Of a DNA stretch of 64,000 nt, positions 42,298-50,990 are shown one piece after another. Within the stretch, counting starts at the first letter, position 1, and the number at the start of each line of letters is the position of its first letter. The stretch lies in contig DASVTZ010000157.1 of NCBI GenBank assembly GCA_036387335.1, positions 18,000 through 81,999 of the forward strand, given 5' to 3'. The notes beneath the pieces were generated by a model that saw nothing but the letters and a program-made list of their open reading frames with translations, was not told the origin of the DNA and searched no databases. The stretch comes from Longimicrobium sp. Its GTDB lineage: Bacteria; Gemmatimonadota; Gemmatimonadetes; Longimicrobiales; Longimicrobiaceae. The translations under genes were made by a program, and so were the position numbers.

Positions 42298-44622
42298 GTG
42301 GCCGCAGTCGATCGCAAGCCCCTGAGCGTGGCCATCGTAGGAGGGGGGCCGGCGGGGCTCTACCTGGCGCTCCTGCTGCGCAAGGCGGACCCCGCGCGCC
42401 GCGTCACCGTCTTCGAGCGCAACCGTGCCGACGACACGTTCGGGTGGGGCGTCGTCTTCTCCGACCAGACGCTCGGTAACCTGCGCGAGGCCGATCCCGA
42501 GTCGTACCGCGAGATCGCCGACCACTTCGCGCACTGGGACGATATCGACATCCACTTCCGCGGCACCACCATCACCTCGGGCGGGCACGGCTTCTCCGGC
42601 ATCGCCCGCGTCAAGCTCCTCCAGATCCTCCGCGACCGCGCCGCCGCCCTCGGCGCCGAGCTCCGCTTCGAACAGGACGTAGCGGATGACGCAAACCTCG
42701 AAGGCGTGGACCTGGTGGTCGCCGCGGACGGGGTGAACAGCCGGCTGCGCGCGAAGTACGCGGACGACTTCAGCCCCGATCTGGACGTGCGCTCGGCCCG
42801 CTTCGTGTGGCTGGGGACGACCAAGCTGTTCGACGCCTTCACCTTCATCTTCGTCGAGAACGAGCACGGCGTTTTCCAGGTGCACGCCTACCGCTACGAC
42901 GACCGCAACTCCGCCTTCATCGTGGAATGCGACGAACGGTCGTGGCGCAACGCGGGCTTCGAGGGGATGGACGAGGCGGCGACGGTGGCGGCGTGCGAGA
43001 GGATGTTCGCGCCGTGGCTGGATGGGCACGCGCTGCGCAGCAACGCGCCGCACCTGCGCTCGCCCTGGATCTCGTTCACGCGCGTCAGCAACGAGCGCTG
43101 GTTCACCATGGGGGGCGCCGCCGCCCCCGTCGCGCTGATCGGCGATGCGGCGCACACGGCGCACTTCTCCATCGGCTCCGGGACGAAGCTGGCGATGGAG
43201 GACGCCATCGCGCTCGCCCGCATCCTGGACGCGGAGCCCGACCTGGAGAAGGCGCTGGCGAGCTACCAGGAGGAGCGGCGCACCGACGCCGTCCGGCTCC
43301 AGAACGCGGCGCGCAACTCGATGGAGTGGTTCGAGAACGTGCGGCGCTACGTGCACCTCGATCCGCCGCAGTTCGCGTACTCGCTGCTCACGCGCAGTCA
43401 GCGGGTGGGCCACGAGAGCCTGCGCCTGCGCGACCGCGCGTACCTGGAGGGCGTGGAGCGATGGTTCGCGTCGCGCGCCGAGGAGCGCGAGCCTCCGGCG
43501 CCCATCCCCCCGATGTTCACGCCCTTCAAGCTGCGCGGGATGACGCTGCACAACCGCGTCGTCGTCGCGCCGATGGACATGTACTCGGCGGAGGAGGGCA
43601 CGCCCAACGACTTCCACCTGGTGCACCTGGGCGCCCGCGCGCTGGGCGGCGCCGCGCTGGTCTTCACCGAGATGGCGTGCGTCTCCCCCGAGGCGCGCAT
43701 CACCCTGGGCTGCACGGGGATGTACGCGGACGAGCACCTCGCCGCGTGGACGCGCATCGTGCGCTTCGTGCACGAGCGGACGCCCGCCAAGATCTGCCTT
43801 CAGCTCGGCCATTCCGGCCGCAAGGGCTCCACGCGGCTGATGTGGGAGGGGATGGACCAGCCGCTGGAGGAGGGCGGCTGGGAAGTCCTCGCTCCCTCCG
43901 CCGAGCCGTGGGCCCCCGGCAACCCCGTCCCCCGCCCGATGACGCGCGCCGAGATGGACCGCGTGCGCGACGATTTCGTGCGCGCCACGGAGATGGCGGC
44001 CATGGCGCGGTTCGACATGGTGGAGCTGCACTGCGCGCACGGCTACCTCCTCTCCTCCTTCATCACCCCGCTCAGCAACACGCGCACGGACGAGTACGGC
44101 GGCTCGCTGGAGAACCGCCTGCGCTACCCGCTGGAGGTCTTCGCCGCCATGCGCGCCGCGTGGCCCCAAGCGCGCCCCATGTCGGTGCGCATCTCGGCGA
44201 CGGACTGGGTGGAGGAGGGGATGGGGTGCGGCGACTCGGTGGAGGTGGCGCGCGCCTTCCACGCCGCCGGCGCGGACGTGATCCACGTGTCGGCAGGCCA
44301 GACCTCGCCGGGCGCGAAGCCGGTGTACGGGCGCATGTTCCAGACGCCGTTCAGCGACCGCATCCGCAACGAGGCGCGAGTGCCGACGATCGCGGTGGGC
44401 AACATCACCGAGGCGGACCAGGTGAACGGGATCATCGCCGCCGGCCGCGCGGACCTGTGCGCCCTCGCCCGCCCGCACCTCACCGACCCGCACTGGACCA
44501 TCCACGCCGCCGCCGAGCTTGGCTACGCGGACCAGTGGTGGCCGGTGCAGTACGGCAGCGGGCGAGTGCAGCTGGAGCGGCAGGTGCAGCGGAAGGCGGA
44601 GCTGGCGGGGGGTGGGATCTGA
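42298..44622 (+). CDS. 2-aminobenzoyl-CoA (salicylyl-CoA type) monooxygenase/reductase, bifunctional flavoprotein
   Basis: 774 residues from GTG at 42298 (GGGAGG 3 bases upstream). The N-terminal half is a class A flavin monooxygenase: [31 protein letters not shown] and [25 protein letters not shown]. The C-terminal half from about residue 400 is an old yellow enzyme-like domain ([25 protein letters not shown] ... [27 protein letters not shown]). This fusion is known from 2-aminobenzoyl-CoA monooxygenase/reductase of aerobic anthranilate degradation, which hydroxylates and dearomatises the ring. Salicylyl-CoA 5-hydroxylase is the close alternative. The ligase, beta-oxidation-type genes and RidA downstream favour the anthranilate pathway. 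Confidence 0.9.
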   Translation: MAAVDRKPLSVAIVGGGPAGLYLALLLRKADPARRVTVFERNRADDTFGWGVVFSDQTLGNLREADPESYREIADHFAHWDDIDIHFRGTTITSGGHGFSGIARVKLLQILRDRAAALGAELRFEQDVADDANLEGVDLVVAADGVNSRLRAKYADDFSPDLDVRSARFVWLGTTKLFDAFTFIFVENEHGVFQVHAYRYDDRNSAFIVECDERSWRNAGFEGMDEAATVAACERMFAPWLDGHALRSNAPHLRSPWISFTRVSNERWFTMGGAAAPVALIGDAAHTAHFSIGSGTKLAMEDAIALARILDAEPDLEKALASYQEERRTDAVRLQNAARNSMEWFENVRRYVHLDPPQFAYSLLTRSQRVGHESLRLRDRAYLEGVERWFASRAEEREPPAPIPPMFTPFKLRGMTLHNRVVVAPMDMYSAEEGTPNDFHLVHLGARALGGAALVFTEMACVSPEARITLGCTGMYADEHLAAWTRIVRFVHERTPAKICLQLGHSGRKGSTRLMWEGMDQPLEEGGWEVLAPSAEPWAPGNPVPRPMTRAEMDRVRDDFVRATEMAAMARFDMVELHCAHGYLLSSFITPLSNTRTDEYGGSLENRLRYPLEVFAAMRAAWPQARPMSVRISATDWVEEGMGCGDSVEVARAFHAAGADVIHVSAGQTSPGAKPVYGRMFQTPFSDRIRNEARVPTIAVGNITEADQVNGIIAAGRADLCALARPHLTDPHWTIHAAAELGYADQWWPVQYGSGRVQLERQVQRKAELAGGGI

Positions 44623-44626
44623 TGGC

Positions 44627-44802
44627 GGGCCCTCACCCCCCAACCCCCTCTCCCGATAACAGGAGAGGGTGCCCCTCTCAGTTATCGAGAGAGGGGGAGC
44701 AGATCCGTGCTCGGGCCTGTTTTGGTGTGCTCCCCTCTCCCGGGAACAGGAGGGCGGAGCCCTCTCCTGTTATCGGGAGAGGGGCCGGGGGTGAGGGCCC
44801 CC
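44627..44802. repeat. Two M5 copies in tandem
   Basis: First copy 44627-44698 (GATAACAGGAGAGGG and its complement around 44675), second 44731-44802 (GGAGGGCGGAGCCCTCTCC, TGTTATCGGGAGAGGGG). The second ends 4 bases before the SDR start codon, so it replaces any normal ribosome-binding site. Confidence 0.88.
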
Positions 44803-44806
44803 GCCG

Positions 44807-45583
44807 ATGACCTACCTCGCTGGCAAGCACGCCGTGGTCACCGGCGGCGGGCGCGGCATCGGCGCGGCGATCGCGGACGAGCTGGCGCGGCTCGGCGCCG
44901 ACCTCACCCTGATGGGCCGCGACCTGCCTCGCCTGGAGGCGCACGCGGCCACCCTTCGCGAGCGGCACGGCGTCGAGGTGCGGGCGCTCGAGTGCGACGT
45001 CACGGACGAGTTTTCGGTCCTGGACGCGTTCATCAGCGCGCGCGACGAGCTGGGGAATGCCGCGATCCTGGTGAACAACGCGGGCCAGTCCGCCGCCGGT
45101 CCGTTGATCGACACGTCGATCGAGGTCTGGAACCGGATGCTGGCGGTGAACCTGACGGGTACCTTTCTCTGCACCCGCGAGGTGATCCCCGCGATGACGG
45201 TGGCGCGCTGGGGGCGGGTGGTGAACATCGCTTCGACGGCGGGGCTGCGCGGCTATCCGAAGACGGCGGCGTACACCGCGGCCAAGCACGGCGTCGTCGG
45301 CCTCACCCGCGCCCTCGCGCTGGAGACGGCGAAGCTGGGGATCACCGTCAACGCCGTCTGCCCCGGCTACACCGACACGGACATGGCGACCGCCGCCATC
45401 GGCAACCTGGTGCGCGAGCTGGGGAAGACGGAGGAGGAGGCGCGGAAGATGATCACCCGCGTCAACCCCATGGGCCGCCTGATCGACCCCGCCGAGGTCG
45501 CCGCCGCGGTCGGCTGGCTCTGCTCCCCCGCGGCGTCCGGGGTGACGGGGCAGGCGCTGGCGGTGGCGGGGGGGGAGGTGTAG
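44807..45583 (+). CDS. Short-chain dehydrogenase/reductase of the anthranilate cluster
   Basis: 258 residues. TGGGRGIG at about 12-19, ILVNNAGQ, catalytic Ser in NIASTAG and YTAAKHGVVGLTRALALE, the classical SDR tetrad. Comparable SDRs in aromatic-CoA pathways act as 3-hydroxyacyl-CoA dehydrogenases on the ring-derived intermediate, and VNAVCPGYTDTDM matches that group. The start codon follows repeat M5 with no visible Shine-Dalgarno. It lies between the monooxygenase and enoyl-CoA hydratase genes, with repeats on both sides, so co-transcription is likely but not tight. Confidence 0.88.
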   Translation: MTYLAGKHAVVTGGGRGIGAAIADELARLGADLTLMGRDLPRLEAHAATLRERHGVEVRALECDVTDEFSVLDAFISARDELGNAAILVNNAGQSAAGPLIDTSIEVWNRMLAVNLTGTFLCTREVIPAMTVARWGRVVNIASTAGLRGYPKTAAYTAAKHGVVGLTRALALETAKLGITVNAVCPGYTDTDMATAAIGNLVRELGKTEEEARKMITRVNPMGRLIDPAEVAAAVGWLCSPAASGVTGQALAVAGGEV

Positions 45584-45603
45584 GGGGCCGGGGATCGCCG
45601 AGG

Positions 45604-45790
45604 GATGAATCCCCCGGCTGGAACCACGGGAAGACCGCTGAAGCGGTCTCGCGCGCCGAAGCCAGTCCGCGAAGGCGGAGTTCGCGTGGTTGCAGCAGCC
45701 TCCATTCGCTCTGGGAGCGGCGTGCGCAACGCAGGCGAATCTCGCCGCCGAGTCCGCGCAGGCGGACTTTGTGCGGTTGTTGCAGCGAGT
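45604..45790. repeat. Module M6 and associated inverted repeats
   Basis: 45604-45650 reads GATGAATCCCCCGGCTGGAA, then AAGACCGCTGAAGCGGTCTC, a perfect GACCGCT/AGCGGTC hairpin. Downstream are TCCGCGAAGGCGGA (45669-45682) and TCCGCGCAGGCGGA (45752-45765) hairpins and GTTGCAGC segments. The same unit occurs at 58420 and 62080. Confidence 0.85.
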
Positions 45791-45841
45791 TTACTCGCCG
45801 GAACCTAGCACACCGTCCCTTACCGGAACCGCATTCAATCG

Positions 45842-46675
45842 ATGAACACCAAGATCCTCGGCGCCGATCTCAAGCCCACCTCGTTCCGCTGGCAGGTGGA
45901 GGGGCCGGTCGCAACGGTGACGCTCGCGCGGCCGGAGCGAAAGAATCCGCTCACCTTTGAGAGCTACGCCGAGCTGCGCGACACCTTTCGGCAGCTGCAG
46001 TTCGCCACCGACGTGAAGGTGGTGGTGCTGACGGGCGAGGGGGGCAACTTCTGCTCGGGCGGCGACGTGCACGAGATCATCGGGCCGCTGGTGGGGATGC
46101 GCGAGCGGAAGGAGATGGACGAGCTGCTCGCCTTCACCCGCATGACCGGGGACCTGGTGAAGTCCATCCGCGGCTGTCCGCAGCCCGTGATCGCGGCCAT
46201 CGACGGGGCGTGCGTGGGGGCGGGGGCCATCCTCGCGATGTCCAGCGACCTGCGGCTGGGGACGGCGCGCAGCAAGGTGGCGTTCCTCTTCACCAAGGTG
46301 GGTCTTTCCGGCGCGGACATGGGGGCGTGCGCGATGCTCCCGCGCATCATCGGGCAGGGGCGCGCGTCCGAGCTGCTCTTCACGGGGCGCACGATGGGGG
46401 GCGAGGAGGCCGAGCGCTGGGGCTTCTACAACCGCCTCGTGGAGCCGGATGCCCTGCAGGAGGAGGCGCGCAAGCTCGCGTCCGACCTCGCCGCCGGGCC
46501 GACGTTCGCGCACTTCATGACCAAGAAGTGCCTCCACCAGGAGTGGGCGATGGGCGTGGACGAGGCGATCGAGGCCGAGGCCCAGGCCCAGGCCATCTGC
46601 ATGCAGACCGAAGACTTCGCGCGCGCCTACCACGCGTTCGCGGCCAAGGAGCGGCCCGTTTTCCAGGGCAACTGA
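45842..46675 (+). CDS. Enoyl-CoA hydratase/isomerase family protein
   Basis: 277 residues. [23 protein letters not shown] and [20 protein letters not shown] form the crotonase CoA-binding and oxyanion-hole segment; [48 protein letters not shown] supplies the second backbone oxyanion contact. A Glu equivalent to Glu144 of rat hydratase is not evident in [12 protein letters not shown], and Asp in SGADMGA occupies the other site, so a ring-opening or isomerase activity is possible. It fits a step of 2-aminobenzoyl-CoA breakdown after dearomatisation. M6 repeats precede it and a perfect M8 inverted repeat follows. Confidence 0.88.
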   Translation: MNTKILGADLKPTSFRWQVEGPVATVTLARPERKNPLTFESYAELRDTFRQLQFATDVKVVVLTGEGGNFCSGGDVHEIIGPLVGMRERKEMDELLAFTRMTGDLVKSIRGCPQPVIAAIDGACVGAGAILAMSSDLRLGTARSKVAFLFTKVGLSGADMGACAMLPRIIGQGRASELLFTGRTMGGEEAERWGFYNRLVEPDALQEEARKLASDLAAGPTFAHFMTKKCLHQEWAMGVDEAIEAEAQAQAICMQTEDFARAYHAFAAKERPVFQGN

Positions 46676-46698
46676 CGTGCAGAACCGCAACTGCATGG

Positions 46699-46771
46699 CT
46701 CACACAGAGACACAGAGACACAGAGAAAGACTTAGAAGTTCTCTCTCTGTGTCTCTGTGTCTCTGTGTGAG
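46699..46771. repeat. Perfect 27-bp inverted repeat (module M8)
   Basis: Left arm 46699-46725 (CTCACACAGAGACACAGAG and one more ACACAGAG unit), right arm 46745-46771, exact reverse complements, spacer 19. It lies between two co-directional genes, so if it terminates transcription it would split the cluster. Confidence 0.92.
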
Positions 46772-46803
46772 ATTGTCGTTGGGGCGCTTGCATCGTGGCG
46801 CCG

Positions 46804-47964
46804 ATGCCTGATCGCACCTTTTTGTCGTGGCCCTTCTTCGACGAGGGCCACCGGCGGCTCGTGGCGGAGCTGGATGCGTGGATTCCGCGCGAGATCTCGC
46901 CGCTCGCGAATGCGCACGCCGACGTGGACGCGACGTGCCGTGAGCTCGTGCGAAGGCTGGCGGCGGGCGGATGGCTGCGCTACGCGGTTCCGGCCGCGCA
47001 GGGCGGCGCGCACGAGCGGCTGGAGGTGCGCTCCCTCTGCGTGATCCGCGAGCTGCTGGCGCACGCGTCCGGGCTGGCCGACTTCGCGTTCGCCTTGCAG
47101 GGGCTCGGCGCGGGACCGATCTCGCTCTTTGGGAACGATGACCAGCGCGCCCGCTGGCTTCCGGCGATCGCGGCGGGGGAGGCGGTGATGGCGTTCGCGC
47201 TCTCGGAGCCGGATGCAGGGTCCGATGTGAGCGCGATGACGACGACGGCGCGGCGGGCGGACGGCGGCTACGTGATCGACGGGCGCAAGACGTGGATCTC
47301 CAACGCCGGGATCGCGGACCGCTACACCGTCTTCACGCGCTTCCCCGAGGCCGGCGAGCGCGGGTTCGCCGCCTTCGTGGTGGATGCCGACAACCCCGGC
47401 CTACGCGTCTCCGAGCGCATCGACGTCACCGCGCCGCACCCGCTGGGCACCGTGGACTTCGATGGGTGCCGGGTGGGCGCCGATGCGCTTCTCGGCGAGG
47501 CGGGGGGCGGGATGAAGGTGGCGCTGGGGACGCTGGACGTCTTTCGCTCGACCGTGGGCGCCGCGGCGCTGGGCTTCGCGCGGCGGGCGCTCGACGAGGC
47601 GGTGGCGTTCACCACGGCGCGGCAGGTGTTCGGCAGCGTGCTCAGCGAGCACCAGCTCACCCGCGCCGCGCTCGCCGAAATGGCCGTTGCCGTGGACACC
47701 AGCGCGCTCCTCGTATACCGTGCGGCATGGACGCGCGACGGCGGCGCACCGCGCGTCACCCGCGAGGCGGCCATGGCGAAGCTGCACGCCACCGAATCGG
47801 CCCAGCAGGTGATCGACCGGGCCGTCCAGCTTCTCGGCGCGCGCGGCGTCGTGGCGGGGAGCGTGGTGGAATCGCTGTATCGCGAGGTGCGCGCCCTCCG
47901 CATCTACGAGGGCACGTCCGAGATCCAGAAGCTCGTCATCGCCGGCCAGCTCCTCGCCAGCTGA
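46804..47964 (+). CDS. Acyl-CoA dehydrogenase family protein
   Basis: 386 residues from ATG at 46804 (GTG at 46795 possible). [14 protein letters not shown] and [18 protein letters not shown] are the substrate/FAD-binding strands, [23 protein letters not shown] the FAD/tetramer helix, and [20 protein letters not shown] the C-terminal signature with the catalytic Glu in YEGTSEIQ. Flavin-dependent alpha,beta-dehydrogenation of an acyl-CoA, here probably a ring-derived alicyclic or ring-opened CoA ester. It lies 33 bases upstream of the CoA ligase gene. Confidence 0.92.
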   Translation: MPDRTFLSWPFFDEGHRRLVAELDAWIPREISPLANAHADVDATCRELVRRLAAGGWLRYAVPAAQGGAHERLEVRSLCVIRELLAHASGLADFAFALQGLGAGPISLFGNDDQRARWLPAIAAGEAVMAFALSEPDAGSDVSAMTTTARRADGGYVIDGRKTWISNAGIADRYTVFTRFPEAGERGFAAFVVDADNPGLRVSERIDVTAPHPLGTVDFDGCRVGADALLGEAGGGMKVALGTLDVFRSTVGAAALGFARRALDEAVAFTTARQVFGSVLSEHQLTRAALAEMAVAVDTSALLVYRAAWTRDGGAPRVTREAAMAKLHATESAQQVIDRAVQLLGARGVVAGSVVESLYREVRALRIYEGTSEIQKLVIAGQLLAS

Positions 47965-47997
47965 AGACGCAGGCCGCTGTTCATCCACCCCCAACGG

Positions 47998-49641
47998 ATG
48001 CCGCCCATGCTCCAGGCGACGGTGCAGGCCGCCCCCACGGCGCACGCGGACACCTTTGCGCGCGACCATCTTCCGCCGCGGGAGCTGTGGCCGGAGATCG
48101 ACCTCTCCGGCGTGCCGGCGCTGGCGGGACGGGCGCGCATCAACGCCGCCGCGGAGCTGGTGGACGCGCGCGTCGCCGCGGGCGATGGCGAGCGGACAGC
48201 GCTCGTCTTTGCTGGCGGACGGTGGACGTACGCGGAGCTGATGGAGAATGCCAACCGCATCGCCGGGGTGCTGCGCGACGATCTGGGGCTGGTGCCAGGC
48301 AACCGTGTGCTGCTGCGCGGCTTCAACTCGCCGATGATGGCCGCGGCGTGGTTTGGCGTGCTCAAGGCGGGCGGCATCGTCGTCGCCACCATGCCGCTGC
48401 TCCGCAACCGCGAGATCACGACGCTGCTGGACCGCGCCCGCATCCGCTTCGCCCTCTGCGATGCGCGGCTGCTGGACGAGATGCCGGGGCACGCGCCGTC
48501 GCTGGAGCGGACGGTCGTGTTCGGCGCGGAGGGCGACGACTCGCTGGAGGCGCGGATGGCGCGGCAGCCGGCGACGTTCGCGAACGTGGATACGTCGGCG
48601 GAGGACGTCGCGCTCCTCGCCTTCACCTCGGGGACGACGGGGCAGCCAAAGGGGGCGATGCACTTCCACCGCGACCTTCTGGCCGCGGCGGACACCTTTT
48701 CGGCGCACGTGCTGCGTCCGGGGCCGGACGACCTCTTCTGCGGATCGCCGCCGCTGGCGTTCACGTACGGGCTGGGCGGCTACCTCCTCTTCCCCATGCG
48801 CGCGGGCGCGGCGACGCTGCTGCTGGAGCAGGCCACCCCGCCTCAGCTTCTGCAGGGAATCCAGGACCATCGCGCCACCATCGTCTTCACCGCGCCCACA
48901 GCCTACCGAGCGATGTCGGGGATGGTCAAGGACTTCGACATCTCATCGCTGAAGAAGTGCGTCTCGGCGGGGGAGACGCTCCCGCTGGCGACGTTCGAGG
49001 CGTGGCGCGAAGCGACCGGGCTGCGCATCATCGACGGCATCGGCTCCACCGAGATGCTGCACATCTTCATCAGCGCCGCGGACGACGACATTCGGCCGGG
49101 CTCGACGGGGCGCCCGGTGCCGGGTTACCGCGCCACGCTGCTGGGCGATGACGGCCAGCCCGTCGCGCCGGGCGAGCTGGGGCGGCTGGCGGTGCGCGGG
49201 CCGACCGGGTGCCGCTACCTGGATGACGACGAGCGACAGGCGAAGTATGTGGAGAACGGCTGGAACATCACCGGCGACGCGTACAGGATGGACGAGGACG
49301 GCTACTTCTGGTTCCAGGCGCGCAACGACGACATGATCATCTCCTCCGGCTACAACATCGCCGGCCCGGAGGTGGAGAATGCGCTCCTCGAGCACCCCGC
49401 CGTCCTGGAGTGCGCCTGCGTCGCCGCGCCGGACGAGGAGCGCGGCCACGTGGTCAAAGCCTTTGTCGTCCTCCGCGACGGCAATGTGCCCGGGGACGAG
49501 ATGGTGAAGGCACTCAAGGAGTTCGTGAAGCAGCAGATCGCGCCCTACAAGTATCCGCGCCGCGTGGAGTTCGTCCACTCCCTCCCGCGCACCGCCACCG
49601 GCAAGCTCCAGCGCTTCCGCCTGCGGGACCCGGCCACCTGA
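47998..49641 (+). CDS. Aryl-CoA ligase, probable 2-aminobenzoate-CoA ligase
   Basis: 547 residues. The AMP-binding motif is AFTSGTTGQPKGAMHFHRD; GIGSTEMLHIFIS is the A5 segment, GWNITGDAYRMDEDGYFWFQAR the A7/A8 region and PRTATGKLQRFRLR the C-terminal Lys loop. Gross organisation and the STEMLHIFIS segment resemble benzoate/2-aminobenzoate-CoA ligases. It activates the aromatic acid with ATP and CoA, the first step of the pathway. Specificity is inferred from the neighbouring bifunctional monooxygenase. A second ATG at 48007 is possible. Confidence 0.9.
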   Translation: MPPMLQATVQAAPTAHADTFARDHLPPRELWPEIDLSGVPALAGRARINAAAELVDARVAAGDGERTALVFAGGRWTYAELMENANRIAGVLRDDLGLVPGNRVLLRGFNSPMMAAAWFGVLKAGGIVVATMPLLRNREITTLLDRARIRFALCDARLLDEMPGHAPSLERTVVFGAEGDDSLEARMARQPATFANVDTSAEDVALLAFTSGTTGQPKGAMHFHRDLLAAADTFSAHVLRPGPDDLFCGSPPLAFTYGLGGYLLFPMRAGAATLLLEQATPPQLLQGIQDHRATIVFTAPTAYRAMSGMVKDFDISSLKKCVSAGETLPLATFEAWREATGLRIIDGIGSTEMLHIFISAADDDIRPGSTGRPVPGYRATLLGDDGQPVAPGELGRLAVRGPTGCRYLDDDERQAKYVENGWNITGDAYRMDEDGYFWFQARNDDMIISSGYNIAGPEVENALLEHPAVLECACVAAPDEERGHVVKAFVVLRDGNVPGDEMVKALKEFVKQQIAPYKYPRRVEFVHSLPRTATGKLQRFRLRDPAT

Positions 49642-49669
49642 TCCCTAGTCCCTAATCCCTGATCCCTAC
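49641..49669. repeat. Short ATCCCTA-type tandem linker
   Basis: Between the ligase and RidA genes, ATCCCTAGTCCCTAATCCCT is followed by GATCCCTAC: four near-identical TCCCTAA/G units. It begins inside the ligase stop codon (TGA at 49639-49641). Confidence 0.75.
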
Positions 49670-50068
49670 TTGATTGACATCCTCCAGCCCGACGGTTGGG
49701 CGAAGCCGCGCGGCTACGCGAACGGCACCGCGGCATCGGGCCGCGTCGTGTTCACGGCGGGGCAGATCGGATGGAATCCGCGCACCTGCGAGTTCGAGAC
49801 GGACGACTTCGCCGCGCAGGTGGGGCAGGCGCTGCGCAACGTTGCCGCCGTGCTCGCCGAGGCGGGCGCGCGGCCGGAGCACGTCACCCGCCTCATCTGG
49901 TACGTCACCGACCGCGACGCCTACCTCTCCGCCGGCCGCGCGCTCGGCGACGCATACCGCGAGGTGTTCGGCCGCCACTACCCCGCGATGGCCGTCGTCG
50001 TCGTTGCAGCGCTTCTGGAGGCGCGTGCGCTCGTCGAGATCGAAGCGACCGCCGTGGTGCCGGAGTAG
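49670..50068 (+). CDS. RidA family (YjgF/YER057c) enamine/imine deaminase
   Basis: 132 residues, read from a TTG at 49670 because no ATG precedes the conserved N-terminus (LQPDGWAKPRGYANGTAASG). VVFTAGQIGW, LRNVAAVLAEAGARPEHVTRLIWYVTD and ALLEARALVEIEATAVVP are the RidA core; the Arg in LLEARALVEIEA is the substrate-carboxylate Arg and the Glu near the end is conserved. RidA hydrolyses reactive enamines/imines to ketones and ammonia. In an anthranilate-CoA pathway it could release the amino group from the dearomatised 2-amino-ene intermediate. This is contextual inference. Confidence 0.88.
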   Translation: MIDILQPDGWAKPRGYANGTAASGRVVFTAGQIGWNPRTCEFETDDFAAQVGQALRNVAAVLAEAGARPEHVTRLIWYVTDRDAYLSAGRALGDAYREVFGRHYPAMAVVVVAALLEARALVEIEATAVVPE

Positions 50069-50107
50069 GTGCATCCACAAGCCTGGTTTCACCGGAGTGA
50101 TTCAGAT

Positions 50108-50208
50108 GTTTATGGCGTAAGGTTGGGTTTAATGGCGTAAGGTCGAGTTTTTATGGCGTGATGCTCGGTTTAAGTGGCGCGACCACGGGTTAATGGCGTG
50201 AGCCCGCC
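50108..50208. repeat. Five imperfect ~20-bp tandem repeats
   Basis: Units centred on TTTAATGGCGTAAGG start with ATGGCG (or GTGGCG) at 50112, 50132, 50153, 50174 and 50193, a period of 19-21 bases. They lie after the RidA stop and before the lipoprotein gene. They are less GC-rich than the surroundings. Confidence 0.85.
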
Positions 50209-50252
50209 TAAGGTGCTTGCGATCACCATCGCCTTTGTCGAACGGGACGCAC

Positions 50253-50789
50253 ATGCGGCTACTCTGCATCGCGGTTGCCGGGCTGCTCGTGCTGGGCTGC
50301 ACCAACGGGCGCCCCGTGCCCACGGATACGGCGGCGATGGGTGAGCTCGGCGATCTGCGGATCGGGATGAGCCGCGCCGTTGCCAAGCAGATCGCCAACC
50401 GGAACGTGATGTACGAGGAGAGGATCACCTGCAGGTCACACCCCGGCTACCAGTACTGCACCAGACACGCGCTGTCGGTTGACAGCGAAAGGAATGTAGG
50501 GCTGCTCTTCCAGAACGACACCCTCCGCGCGCTGTCGTGGAAACGCTCCGGAGATTTCGCCGCGCTTCGCCGGCGGTACGCGCATTTCGGCGAGCCCCAG
50601 CGGGTGCACAGCGGACGCTCGCCTCGGCCGCGCGACGTATTCGCGGAGTGGGTCAGTGCCGACTCCACCGTGATACGGACCGCGGTGTGCCACGACGGGA
50701 GAAGCAAGCCGATCTGTGCGATCATCGCCGCGTCCACCACGCCGGCGCAGGTGCGGAAAGGCGCCGCGGAGTACCAGAGGCCCAGATGA
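50253..50789 (+). CDS. Lipoprotein of unknown function
   Basis: 178 residues from ATG at 50253. AVAGLLVLGC is a clear lipobox with Cys at residue 16. The mature part has LGDLRIGMSRAVAKQIANR, which recalls the first helix of BamE/SmpA-like small lipoproteins (the G-M-S region followed by a helix), and two Cys pairs (ITCRSHPGYQYC and VCHDGRSKPIC) likely to form disulfides. The position after the tandem repeats suggests an independent transcription unit. I do not assign a function. Confidence 0.75.
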   Translation: MRLLCIAVAGLLVLGCTNGRPVPTDTAAMGELGDLRIGMSRAVAKQIANRNVMYEERITCRSHPGYQYCTRHALSVDSERNVGLLFQNDTLRALSWKRSGDFAALRRRYAHFGEPQRVHSGRSPRPRDVFAEWVSADSTVIRTAVCHDGRSKPICAIIAASTTPAQVRKGAAEYQRPR

Positions 50790-50823
50790 CATCACGGCTA
50801 AACCGGGGTGCGGAGCGGCGGAG

Positions 50824-50990
50824 GGCACGGGCGGCCACGTGGGGCCGCCCCTACGACATCGGTGCGTGGGGGCGGGGAACGGGGGGCGGGGCGAAGGAGG
50901 GCAGACACGCAGGTCTGCCCCTACGGGATCGGTGCGTTGGGGGCGGGGAACGGAGCAGCACGGGGCACGGGCGATGAATCGCGCCCCTAG
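50824..50990. repeat. Composite repeat cluster (M1, M2, M3) overlapping a gene end
   Basis: M1 50824-50854 (a variant with a fully paired stem), M2 50897-50924, M3 50963-50990. The last module ends CCCCTAG rather than CCCCTACG, and on the minus strand its CTA is the TAG stop of the esterase gene (50989-50987). Confidence 0.9.

Noticed and set aside
50253..50789. BamE-type outer-membrane assembly lipoprotein
   Set aside because: Only a short helix resembles it; two disulfide-like Cys pairs and length do not fit, so it is left as unknown.
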